In this document: piece after piece, positions 28,075 to 34,962 of the stretch
How the letters are laid out: each line of letters opens with the position of its first letter
Position numbering within the stretch: position 1 is the first letter of the stretch
DNA from: Leptospira kanakyensis
GTDB lineage: Bacteria > Spirochaetota > Leptospiria > Leptospirales > Leptospiraceae
NCBI RefSeq assembly: GCF_004769235.1
Contig: NZ_RQFG01000012.1
Coordinates: 248,001-312,000, forward strand
Length of the DNA: 64,000 bases
Reading direction: 5' to 3'
Notes under the pieces: model-generated
The model's database searches: none
The model's input: only the letters and a program-made list of their open reading frames with translations
Told to the model about the DNA's origin: nothing
Translations under genes and position numbers: made by a program

Positions 28075-29125
28075 TCCTGTTTTCAAAAAAATCCGATCTG
28101 CTTCTTTGAACAAAATACCAATTTGCAGATCTGGATTTTGGTCGGGCAAAAGTATATACACTTTTTCTTATAAACACAAGGATACATTTTACTCATTGGT
28201 TTCGATCACTCATTCTTTTATTATTTACTTTTTTTCTATAGCAATGATAACTAACTGTGACCCATCTAAAATGGAAAATGTTTGTGATACAAGTTCCAAA
28301 TCTTATTCCAAAACAATTGCCGCAAAATCATTACTAGGTGATGAAAGCCCTCATTGTTTTCCGATGAATGGCTCAAGTTTTACTGTTGGGGGGAAAATTT
28401 CCGGACTTACTGGGAGCGGGCTCACATTAATTTTAAATCATAAAAATACACTTGTGATTCCCGCTGGCAGCACAGAATTTTCTTTTCCTACCCAGATTCC
28501 TATTGGCTCTAACTACGAAGTCAATTTTGCAACTCAAGCGGAAGGTAACTTCTGTGAGCTGGCAAATTCATCAGGAAAAGTTTCCAACAAAAACATAAAG
28601 GATATTGAGATTTTTTGTAAAGCTTCTTGTGTGAAATGTATTATATTTATCACCCAGAATGGTTATCCGGCCAATATAGGAAAAGCATCTAACTTTGATT
28701 CCAGTTGCCACTCGGATCCAAACTACCCTGGCACAGGGAATTACAAAGCAATGGTGGTTGATGGAATCTCACGACGAGCCAGTCTCACAGCCAATTTAGG
28801 GGATGGTCAAATCGATTGGGTTTTTAAAGCAAGTCAGGCTTACATAAGGCCAGGAGGAGTGAATATAGAAACATCCAATGCCAATGGATTATTTACCTCA
28901 AGTCTTTCTACACCAATTACAACCGTTAGCTCTGACCATTGGACAGGACTCAATTCAGATTGGACATCATATTTGGATGGAGCTTGTTTGAAGTGGACTA
29001 CAAAGGCCACTTTTGAACTTGGAATGACCGGAGATGCTTATACCCAAGATATATTGACACTTACAGCTGGAAGAGGATTACAAAACTGTTCCGTCAATCG
29101 TGAGTTAGTTTGTGTCGAACAATGA
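28067..29125 (+). CDS. DUF1554 lipoprotein
   Basis: A 352-residue lipoprotein with an unusually long leader (lipobox MITNC, Cys64). After the cysteine comes a module (ENVCDTSS..HC) that recurs in the DUF1566 lipoprotein at 40208. Residues about 105-190 match the Ig-like repeat also found twice in the NHL/LamG protein at 59651 (VGGKISGLTGSGLTLILN ... CKASC). The C-terminal 165 residues are DUF1554, a leptospiral domain (KCIIFITQNGYPANIG, NYKAMVVDG, DWTSYLDGACLKW). Probably surface-exposed. Overlaps the preceding lipoprotein gene by eight bases, so likely one transcript. Function unknown. Confidence 0.78.
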   Translation: MIDPVFKKIRSASLNKIPICRSGFWSGKSIYTFSYKHKDTFYSLVSITHSFIIYFFSIAMITNCDPSKMENVCDTSSKSYSKTIAAKSLLGDESPHCFPMNGSSFTVGGKISGLTGSGLTLILNHKNTLVIPAGSTEFSFPTQIPIGSNYEVNFATQAEGNFCELANSSGKVSNKNIKDIEIFCKASCVKCIIFITQNGYPANIGKASNFDSSCHSDPNYPGTGNYKAMVVDGISRRASLTANLGDGQIDWVFKASQAYIRPGGVNIETSNANGLFTSSLSTPITTVSSDHWTGLNSDWTSYLDGACLKWTTKATFELGMTGDAYTQDILTLTAGRGLQNCSVNRELVCVEQ

Positions 29126-29164
29126 GATAAACAGATAAACAAACTTTTTTATTTGTTCAATGAT

Positions 29165-30256
29165 TCAATGGCTCTGTGATTTTTGTTTGGATAAAAAAAC
29201 AGTCAAACGTTGCAATTGGTCTTTTGAGGTGGAGTTGGTCTCAGGAAGCACCTTACCATAAATATTTTTTAAATGATTTCGCAAAGTCCCATCAGAAACA
29301 TTTAAGATAAGCCGAATAAAGGAACGACTATGTCCTTCAGCAATCAACTCACAAATCCGTAGTTCTTGTTTGGACAGTCCAAAGTTTTCAAGAGGAAGAG
29401 AAAACGAAAGGTTCGGTTTTTCATCCTTCAAAGTGGTTTTTAACAGATAAGAAAAAAACAACAAACTAGTAAGAGTGGTTACAATCGAAACAACCAACTC
29501 GCGTAGAGGGAAAATAGGCAGTATACCCAAAACTAAAATCCCAACAAGCAATCCAACAGCAAGGGAAATCAAAATAGAAGCAAACAAACTATAAATACTT
29601 GGTTTTGATGCGTTATAACGATTCAAATAAATGGAAAATAAAACAGAAATGGTAGCATCAACTACCGGATGTAAAGGTGGAAAATTGAATCCATACATTG
29701 GCAAAAAATTAGAAAATAAACCGAACCACCAAACACATAATGCCAAAATAAATGTTTTCCGATGAAAGAAAGAATTCCATTCCAAAGGGGAAAGAACAAA
29801 GTATAAGGAAATAGCAATTGCAAAAAAATGCACAGAACCACCTAAGATTCCACCAAAAAAAGTAAGCAGAGGGGCTGTTCCAAAAGACAAAGTAGCGAAT
29901 CCATAAACAATGGTTTTTGGAATGGAAGAACAAAGTAAATCAACTACAAGTGCATAGACTGCAATGAAAATTGTTCCTTGGTTGAATAATTTTCTTCCCG
30001 TACAAAAAGAACACAAAGCCACAAGAATTGGAGCTAAAAGGAAAAAAGAATGGCATTGGAAAATCCAAAAAGCAAGCCCCGAAGTTTCATCGGGGGCCAA
30101 ACAAAGGGCCGCAGTGGCCGCATTCTGAACCCCAATCGTAAAATAAAAAATACTTAAAAGCCTGTGAAAACGATGATCACGAGTGATATTTTCGATAAAA
30201 CAACTTAAATTTGCCAGGGAAGCAAACAAAGGTACGAGAAAAAACAAACTAATCAC
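29165..30256 (-). CDS. Membrane-embedded LuxR-type transcriptional regulator
   Basis: A 363-residue protein with about eight hydrophobic helices (residues 1-275) and a C-terminal LuxR/GerE helix-turn-helix (about 295-345: LSKQELRICELIAEGHSRSFIRLILNVSDGTLRNHLKNIYGKV-type pattern). There is no receiver domain. This layout is a one-component membrane regulator that would bind DNA while anchored. It starts with GTG and has a weak ribosome site. The signal sensed cannot be inferred. The CWC gene lies upstream in the same orientation, 72 bases away. Confidence 0.75.
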   Translation of the reverse strand: MISLFFLVPLFASLANLSCFIENITRDHRFHRLLSIFYFTIGVQNAATAALCLAPDETSGLAFWIFQCHSFFLLAPILVALCSFCTGRKLFNQGTIFIAVYALVVDLLCSSIPKTIVYGFATLSFGTAPLLTFFGGILGGSVHFFAIAISLYFVLSPLEWNSFFHRKTFILALCVWWFGLFSNFLPMYGFNFPPLHPVVDATISVLFSIYLNRYNASKPSIYSLFASILISLAVGLLVGILVLGILPIFPLRELVVSIVTTLTSLLFFSYLLKTTLKDEKPNLSFSLPLENFGLSKQELRICELIAEGHSRSFIRLILNVSDGTLRNHLKNIYGKVLPETNSTSKDQLQRLTVFLSKQKSQSH

Positions 30257-30328
30257 AGGAAAAAATCACCTTACTTATACTAATAAAACAACTAACGAAG
30301 TTTTTTTTCCATTCAATTTTAAGATTTA

Positions 30329-30604
30329 TCAAAAACTCCAAGTGATTGACTTATAAGATTTTGTAATTCTAAATTCGAAAGCAAGGGTTTCCATACACTG
30401 GTAACAAAGACAATCAGAATATTGAGTTGCCAAATAGTCCCTTTCTTCTAATGAAAGGTTAACTTTCGTACATTGGCAGAGACTAATGGAACCAACCTTA
30501 CATTCAAAACTTCGATTACAATTGGGACAAAGTTTTTCTTCGTGTTTGATTTTACCTTCAGTTTTTTTTGGGATTTCTGAGTTGTTTAATTTGAATTCTT
30601 CCAA
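30329..30604 (-). CDS. Cysteine-rich CWC-type protein
   Basis: A 91-residue soluble protein with eight cysteines in the CWC-family order: CPNC (26, 29), Cys35, the central CxC (43, 45; CQC in place of CWC) and the terminal CLCYQC (65, 67, 70). This spacing suggests one or two zinc or iron-sulfur sites; the function of the family is not established. It starts with TTG, supported by AAGGAG at normal distance. A hairpin (TTCCTT with AAGGA) could hide that site. About 100 bases upstream lies a cobalamin riboswitch on the same strand, itself just after eutBC, so vitamin B12 probably controls its expression. Confidence 0.75.
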   Translation of the reverse strand: MEEFKLNNSEIPKKTEGKIKHEEKLCPNCNRSFECKVGSISLCQCTKVNLSLEERDYLATQYSDCLCYQCMETLAFEFRITKSYKSITWSF

Positions 30605-30706
30605 GATATATCTCCTTAAAAAAAGGAATCACTCAATCTCTGTTAGCGGGAGGATTGCGAAGATTCCGGTATCTATGTCCGGGATCCTTATTTTAACCTA
30701 GGAACG

Positions 30707-30825
30707 AATGATCGTTTACGGGCGATTCATTTGTGGGAAGATCCGACTTTTCCATCCAAAAAATTTGGATGTGAATTCACGGTTGCACCGTCAGTTGAGG
30801 AGTTTCACCTCATTCCTCCCGGAAT
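30707..30825 (-). promoter_or_regulatory. Cobalamin riboswitch upstream of the CWC gene
   Basis: Read on the minus strand, this 119-nt segment carries the conserved cobalamin-riboswitch core: GGGAGGA pairs with TCTTCCC (outer stem), then GAGGTGAAACTCCTC, CTGACGGTGCAACCGTGA, a variable arm (CATCCAAA/TTTGGATG) and AAGTCGGA. It ends with a 3' hairpin on AATGA/TCATT that fits the kissing-loop arm. It is compact, without the large peripheral arms of the long class. A near-identical copy lies at 50491-50603. The leader after it contains TCCTCCCG, perfectly complementary to CGGGAGGA of the riboswitch 5' strand, and a hairpin over the Shine-Dalgarno site, so control is probably translational. Confidence 0.87.
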
Positions 30826-30905
30826 TGATTTAATTAAAAATGGAAGTCACTGTTTCTGTCAATCTTCTGTTCCTTAAGAATTTTAGTTTTTTTAAGTGGG
30901 TACTT

Positions 30906-31688
30906 TTAATTAGAATCTGTAATCACAGTTTTGTCTTTCGATTGTATTAAAAACTCAGGAGGCATCTCGTCTTTTAGATCCACACCTGAAAGTTTTCTTT
31001 GGATGGATTCAGTGATGAGATACATGGTTTTGGCAACTGCACTCTCAAAATTAAAACCACTGGGCCGAACGTTTGAAATACAATTTCGACTTTCATCGGT
31101 TTTTCCCACTTTCGGATGATAGGTGATGTACACTCCCAAACTATCAGCAGAAGACAAACCTGGTCTTTCTCCGATCACCACAACAGAAAGTTTTGCATTT
31201 AAAATTTCACCAATTTCATCACCAATAGCAACCCGTCCCAACTTAGCAAGAATCAGTGGAGCAATAGACAACTTAGTTTTTCCAATGGATTCCATCAAAA
31301 GTTTAAAAAAAGGAATTAAATTTTCATCAATAGCTTTTGCTGAAAGTCCATCCACCCCAACCAAAACCAAATCAAAATTACCAGCTAATGGTTGTAACTT
31401 GCAAGTGGACTCAAAATCCAACCTTCGACCCAGATCTGGTCTAAGTAAATATTCTTCTTTGGAATGAACCTGGCTTTTCACAAACATACTGGAGAGATTT
31501 TTTGGGTTTCCCAAATTTTCCATTTCCTTAACTAACTTTAAATAATCGGGATTTAGTAAAACTGCATCGCGTGCACGAGCATGATCCAAACGAAAACGTA
31601 ATGTTTCTTTGGTGGATATCGAACTTCCGAACCGAGAAAGTCCAATCCTCGCGTTACTAAACTGTTTCCATTCATCCAAAAAGGTCAT
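30906..31688 (-). CDS. eutC: Ethanolamine ammonia-lyase small subunit
   Basis: A 260-residue subunit of the adenosylcobalamin-dependent enzyme that converts ethanolamine to acetaldehyde and ammonia. The sequence shows the family pattern: ARIGLSRFGSSISTKETLRFRLDHARARDAV near the N terminus, VGVDGLSAKAIDENLIPF, VVIGERPGLSSADSLGVYITYHPKVG and ISNVRPSGFNFESAVAKTMYLI. Somewhat shorter than E. coli EutC (295), lacking part of the N-terminal extension. ATGA overlap with eutB. No eutA reactivase, EutD/E or microcompartment shell gene is in the window. Confidence 0.93.
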   Translation of the reverse strand: MTFLDEWKQFSNARIGLSRFGSSISTKETLRFRLDHARARDAVLLNPDYLKLVKEMENLGNPKNLSSMFVKSQVHSKEEYLLRPDLGRRLDFESTCKLQPLAGNFDLVLVGVDGLSAKAIDENLIPFFKLLMESIGKTKLSIAPLILAKLGRVAIGDEIGEILNAKLSVVVIGERPGLSSADSLGVYITYHPKVGKTDESRNCISNVRPSGFNFESAVAKTMYLITESIQRKLSGVDLKDEMPPEFLIQSKDKTVITDSN

Positions 31689-33079
31689 GGTTTTGATTTT
31701 CCTAAAATTTCTTCGAGTAACCTTAACTCTCTATTTTCTTTGGGTAAAAATCCATTTTGGTTTGAAAAAATTCCACGGTCGAGTAACCAAGTTTCAAATT
31801 CAGGAGCCGGTTTTAATCCTAAAACTTGCCTCAGATACAAAGCATCATGAAAAGATGTACTTTGGTAAGATAACATCACATCATCGGCCCCGGGGATTCC
31901 CATAATATAAGTGCAGCCAGCAACACCTAGCAGTGTCAATAGTGTATCCATATCATCTTGGTCTGCTTCTGCATGGTTTGTATAACAAACATCGACTCCC
32001 ATAGGAAGACCAAGTAATTTCCCACAAAAATGATCTTCTAATCCTGCTCTAATAATTTGTTTTCCATTGTATAAATATTCTGGTCCAATAAAACCCACAA
32101 CGGTATTCACAAGAAGTGGTGAAAACTCTCTGGCAACGGCATAGGCTCTTACTTCTAACGTTTGTTGATCGATTCCATGGTGTGCACCTGCAGACAAAGC
32201 ACTTCCTTGCCCTGTCTCAAAATACATTACGTTATCTCCGACAGTTCCTCGACCGAGAGCCAGTGCCATTTCTCTTGCTTCTTTTAATACAGAAAGGGAA
32301 ATACCAAAACTTTTATTTAAGTCTTCTGTTCCTCCGATCGACTGGAATACCAAATCGAGAGGTGCCCCTCGTTTCATCACTTCCATAGAAGTTGTCACAT
32401 GAGATAAAATACAAGATTGGGTAGGAATGGAATACTTTTGAATGAGGTTGTCCAACATTTCGAGTAGTGCAATCGAAGTGGGAATGTTATCGGTAGCAGG
32501 ATTGATTCCAATCACGGCATCTCCACTGCCGAGTAATAATCCATCCAGAAGACTTGCGGCAATTCCTTTCGGATCATCCGTCGGATGATTCGGTTGTAAC
32601 CGAACAGAAAGACGGCCAGGTAACCCCAAAGTATTTCTAAATTTTGTGATTACATTTATTTTTTTACCAACCAAAATTAAATCTTGGTTCGACATGAGTT
32701 TTGATACGGCCGCGGCCATCTCGGGAGTGATTCCCCATCGGATGGAAGTAATCAATTCAGATGTTGTTGTCTCAGATAACAAAAAATCGCGAAACCCACC
32801 TACTGTTAAGTGGGAAATCAAAAGAAAGGCTTCTTTATTATGAGATTCAAAGATAAGGCGAGTCACCTCATCTTTGTTTGCTGGTATTAATTCTACATTT
32901 AAAAATTCTGATAAATATACATCTGCCAGCGCCATTTGAGCGGCAATTCGTTCTTCCTGGTTTTCCGCAGAAACAAAAGCTAAGTCATCACCTGACCGGT
33001 GGGGACTTGCCTTTGCTAACAAGTCTTTTAATTCAGGGAAGTGGTAGGTTTTTGGTCCGAGAATGGTTTTATAACCCAT
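31685..33079 (-). CDS. eutB: Ethanolamine ammonia-lyase large subunit
   Basis: A 464-residue (beta/alpha)8 barrel catalytic subunit holding adenosylcobalamin and ethanolamine. Visible family segments include GRLSVRLQPNHPTDDPKGIAA, GLLLGSGDAVIGINPATDN, MYFETGQGSALSAGAHHG, NTVVGFIGPEYLYNGKQIIRAGLEDHFCGKLLGLPMGVDVCYTNHA and IMGIPGADDVMLSYQSTSFHD. The length matches E. coli EutB (453). No Shine-Dalgarno stands out, and no cobalamin riboswitch lies upstream. The first part of this gene and its 44-base upstream flank are duplicated 1.8 kb away with an internal deletion. Confidence 0.94.
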   Translation of the reverse strand: MGYKTILGPKTYHFPELKDLLAKASPHRSGDDLAFVSAENQEERIAAQMALADVYLSEFLNVELIPANKDEVTRLIFESHNKEAFLLISHLTVGGFRDFLLSETTTSELITSIRWGITPEMAAAVSKLMSNQDLILVGKKINVITKFRNTLGLPGRLSVRLQPNHPTDDPKGIAASLLDGLLLGSGDAVIGINPATDNIPTSIALLEMLDNLIQKYSIPTQSCILSHVTTSMEVMKRGAPLDLVFQSIGGTEDLNKSFGISLSVLKEAREMALALGRGTVGDNVMYFETGQGSALSAGAHHGIDQQTLEVRAYAVAREFSPLLVNTVVGFIGPEYLYNGKQIIRAGLEDHFCGKLLGLPMGVDVCYTNHAEADQDDMDTLLTLLGVAGCTYIMGIPGADDVMLSYQSTSFHDALYLRQVLGLKPAPEFETWLLDRGIFSNQNGFLPKENRELRLLEEILGKSKP

Positions 33080-33123
33080 ATAGAAATTATATTGGATTTA
33101 GGATTTTTCGGATATAACTTTTC
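32795..33123. repeat. Parent copy of the eutB 5' direct repeat
   Basis: This stretch (eutB codons 1 to about 95 plus 44 bases upstream) recurs in the same orientation at 34715-34916, minus 127 bases (32853-32979). The deletion joins two CAAAG/CAAAAG direct repeats. Only three substitutions are seen over the shared 202 bases. Confidence 0.9.
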
Positions 33124-33252
33124 CTTGAGATACGACTTCGGAAGCGGAGTTTCTTTGATTCCAACAGCTGCGTTCTAAACCCGAAAGGAGATCACTAAAC
33201 AAACAATAAGTATTCCGTGATTTATTGCAAAAAATTTACCAAAAATTTAAGA

Positions 33253-33375
33253 ACAAAGTTTAATATCAACTTTGTAATGGAAAATATTACAAAGTTGACC
33301 ATCAATATCTTCGCATAATATCTGTTTCCAATTGCAGAATATATTGACTCCGAAAAGAAAGACGACTAACTTTGT
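33253..33375. promoter_or_regulatory. Four AACTTTGT half-sites and a promoter before the lipoprotein cluster
   Basis: The 8-mer ACAAAGTT/AACTTTGT occurs four times in alternating orientation: 33253-33260, 33268-33275, 33289-33296 and 33368-33375. The second and third lie in a perfect 13-bp inverted repeat (33266-33278, 33286-33298; 7-base loop); the first can pair with the second instead. The fourth overlaps the -10 of a good promoter, TTGACT (33344-33349), 17-base spacer, TAACTT (33367-33372). This suggests a repressor operator, or alternative RNA hairpins if transcribed from further upstream. Confidence 0.65.
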
Positions 33376-33405
33376 CTGAAAATTCATCGTGAATGAGGAA
33401 GATCT

Positions 33406-33627
33406 ATGAAAAAACTAGCGTTAGCTGGAATTCTATTTTCAATGGTTGCTTTTGCAAATTGTACGCAATACCGCGTCATTGATTCTGCAAATGTTGACGG
33501 AAAACTTTACGTAACCGTAATCAAAGCACCTTTTTTTGGTGGGGCTGAAGGATATGTTGCAAAATGTGATGCGGATGCGTCTGGAAACCTAAAATGCAAA
33601 CAAGTTCGTTTGAATGTAACTAACTAA
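33406..33627 (+). CDS. Small lipoprotein, first of a tandem family
   Basis: A 73-residue lipoprotein: MKKLALAGILFSMVAF then ANC (Cys19). The mature part is a short beta-rich chain ending with two cysteines in the pattern AKCDADASGNLKCKQV. The next two genes encode proteins of the same length and plan (export signal, beta strands, ykCDv..dd..Sck.v), so they are probably diverged tandem duplicates. GAGGAAGA precedes the ATG, and a promoter with operator-like half-sites lies 30 bases upstream. I do not recognise the family. Confidence 0.75.
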   Translation: MKKLALAGILFSMVAFANCTQYRVIDSANVDGKLYVTVIKAPFFGGAEGYVAKCDADASGNLKCKQVRLNVTN

Positions 33628-33640
33628 GGAGAAGAAAATT

Positions 33641-33877
33641 ATGAAAAAAATAGCATTAACACTGGGAACCCTTCTCATTCTTACATTTGCAACAAACTGT
33701 GTCTCCGTTTACCAAATTAAATCAGGTGGCAAAGGCAAAGTAACCGTTACACAACATGGACCAATTATTTTTACTTCTGATGAGTATACTTGCGATGTTA
33801 CAGCTCAAGATGACCTATCTTGTGTAAACATTGAAAGTGCTTTTGGTAACAATCCAAGCCTTGGTGCTAACAATTAA
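33641..33877 (+). CDS. Small lipoprotein, second of a tandem family
   Basis: A 78-residue lipoprotein (signal MKKIALTLGTLLILTFATNC, Cys20). The mature region VYQIKSGGKGKVTVTQHGP is followed by the shared cysteine pair motif YTCDVTAQDDLSCVNI. It lies 13 bases after the first member, with AAGGAGAA before its ATG. Length, position of the two cysteines and order of charged residues match the flanking genes. Function unknown. Confidence 0.75.
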   Translation: MKKIALTLGTLLILTFATNCVSVYQIKSGGKGKVTVTQHGPIIFTSDEYTCDVTAQDDLSCVNIESAFGNNPSLGANN

Positions 33878-33897
33878 TCAGTTAAGGAATCAAAACT

Positions 33898-34101
33898 ATG
33901 AAAAAAATACTATTAACACTTTCACTCGTTTCTGTTAGTGCACTCATTTCTTGCACAACAACAAGTTTGACACAGGTTGGAAACTCAACATACCGTTTCT
34001 ACTTTCACCCTTACCAATTCAATTCTGAAGTGGAAAAATGTGATATTGCTGCTGACGGAAAAAAAGTTTCTTGTAAAGAAGTAACAATCGCTTTCGAGTA
34101 A
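33898..34101 (+). CDS. Small lipoprotein, third of a tandem family
   Basis: A 67-residue lipoprotein (signal MKKILLTLSLVSVSALISC, Cys19). The mature chain TTTSLTQVGNSTYRFYFHPYQF is followed by the shared pair VEKCDIAADGKKVSCKEV. It lies 20 bases after the second member; TTAAGGAA precedes the ATG. The two conserved cysteines are probably a disulfide in all three proteins. Function unknown. Confidence 0.72.
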   Translation: MKKILLTLSLVSVSALISCTTTSLTQVGNSTYRFYFHPYQFNSEVEKCDIAADGKKVSCKEVTIAFE

Positions 34102-34119
34102 TTCAACAAAAGGTAGGTT

Positions 34120-34563
34120 ATGTTAAAAATTTTCATTTATTGTTTCGTTTTAGGTGTAACCTACCTTTCCTGCAAACCATCCTCGACTCCAGATTCCAAA
34201 ACCCTTGTTGGCAATCCTGAGTTCAAATCCATCTCACTTTCAACATTTATCGCAAGTACTAAACCAGCTTCGGAAATGGACAATGTAGAAACTCCCATAG
34301 CCAACCTTGGAAGTTTTAGCTCCTCCATCGCTGTTGCAAAATCTCGCACTGTTTTCAAAGAAAACAAAAACAAGTTCACAGTCCCAAGGGCCATATACAT
34401 CCTCTCTGGTTCGGGCAAGATACATTTTGACGATGCTGTATTACCAATCAACAAAGAGGACTGGGTTCATTTCCCACCTGCAAATGCGATTGATATAGAA
34501 CCAACACCTGGAAAAGTTTTAAAGTTTATCATTTTTCACGGTTATTGGGTAAACAATCAATAA
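34120..34563 (+). CDS. Cupin-fold lipoprotein
   Basis: A 147-residue lipoprotein (signal ending VTYLSC, Cys17). Residues about 60-145 read like a small cupin: KFTVPRAIYILSGSGKIHFDDAVLPINKEDWVHFPPANAIDIE-type strands, with GSGKIHFD and a final FIIFHGYW. The classical metal-binding HxH pair is absent, so any catalytic activity is doubtful; it may bind a ligand. AAGGTAGG lies before the ATG, 18 bases after the third small lipoprotein, so it ends the four-gene cluster. Function unknown. Confidence 0.65.
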   Translation: MLKIFIYCFVLGVTYLSCKPSSTPDSKTLVGNPEFKSISLSTFIASTKPASEMDNVETPIANLGSFSSSIAVAKSRTVFKENKNKFTVPRAIYILSGSGKIHFDDAVLPINKEDWVHFPPANAIDIEPTPGKVLKFIIFHGYWVNNQ

Positions 34564-34665
34564 CTATCGTTAGTTTCAATTTCCAACCATACCAACTAAC
34601 AAATACTTAACGAAATTTCTTTTTCCGTTTGGGCGTTCCCAATGTTTTCTAATTCAAAATAAATT

Positions 34666-34717
34666 CCCCTGGTTCGGGCCGAGCTCGTCCGGGGTTCCGC
34701 GTTCGCTCCCGTCCCCC
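34666..34717. repeat. GC-rich intergenic element at the edge of the eutB duplication
   Basis: A 52-base block with roughly three quarters G+C by my count, in DNA otherwise well below half. It contains GAGCTC flanked by partly inverted GGGC/GTCC sequences and abuts the start of the eutB fragment exactly. It looks like a dispersed palindromic repeat or a remnant of the event that placed the fragment here. Confidence 0.4.
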
Positions 34718-34916
34718 ACCTACTGTTAAGTGGGAAATCAAAAGAAAGGCTTCTTTATTATGAGATTCAAAGCTAAGTCATCACCTGACCGGTGGGGACT
34801 TGCCTTTGCTAACAGATCTTTTAATTCAGGGAAGTGGTAGGTTTTTGATCCGAGAATGGTTTTATAACCCATATAGAAATTATATTGGATTTAGGATTTT
34901 TCGGATATAACTTTTC
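34715..34916 (-). pseudogene. Truncated, internally deleted copy of the eutB 5' end
   Basis: The eutB start region is repeated here: 34872 corresponds to the eutB ATG and 34873-34916 to its upstream flank. A 127-base deletion (junction at 34772/34773) breaks the frame, and the copy ends after the equivalent of codon 95, so no enzyme can be made. Near identity (three differences in 202 bases) means the event is recent. Any eutB promoter carried over would fire leftward, away from the photolyase gene. Confidence 0.9.
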
Positions 34917-34962
34917 TATTATCTTCGCTAAGGACTTGTACATTTCTTAAGAAGAATGTCTA

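Noticed and set aside
33124..33405. Possible third cobalamin riboswitch upstream of eutB
   Set aside because: EutB needs B12, so I looked, but none of the core blocks (GGTG..A..CC, CTGAC.G.GCAACCGTGA, AAGTCGGA) is present on either strand.
34715..34916. Insertion-sequence remnant
   Set aside because: The segment is a copy of eutB, with no transposase fragment, terminal inverted repeats or target-site duplication that I can see.
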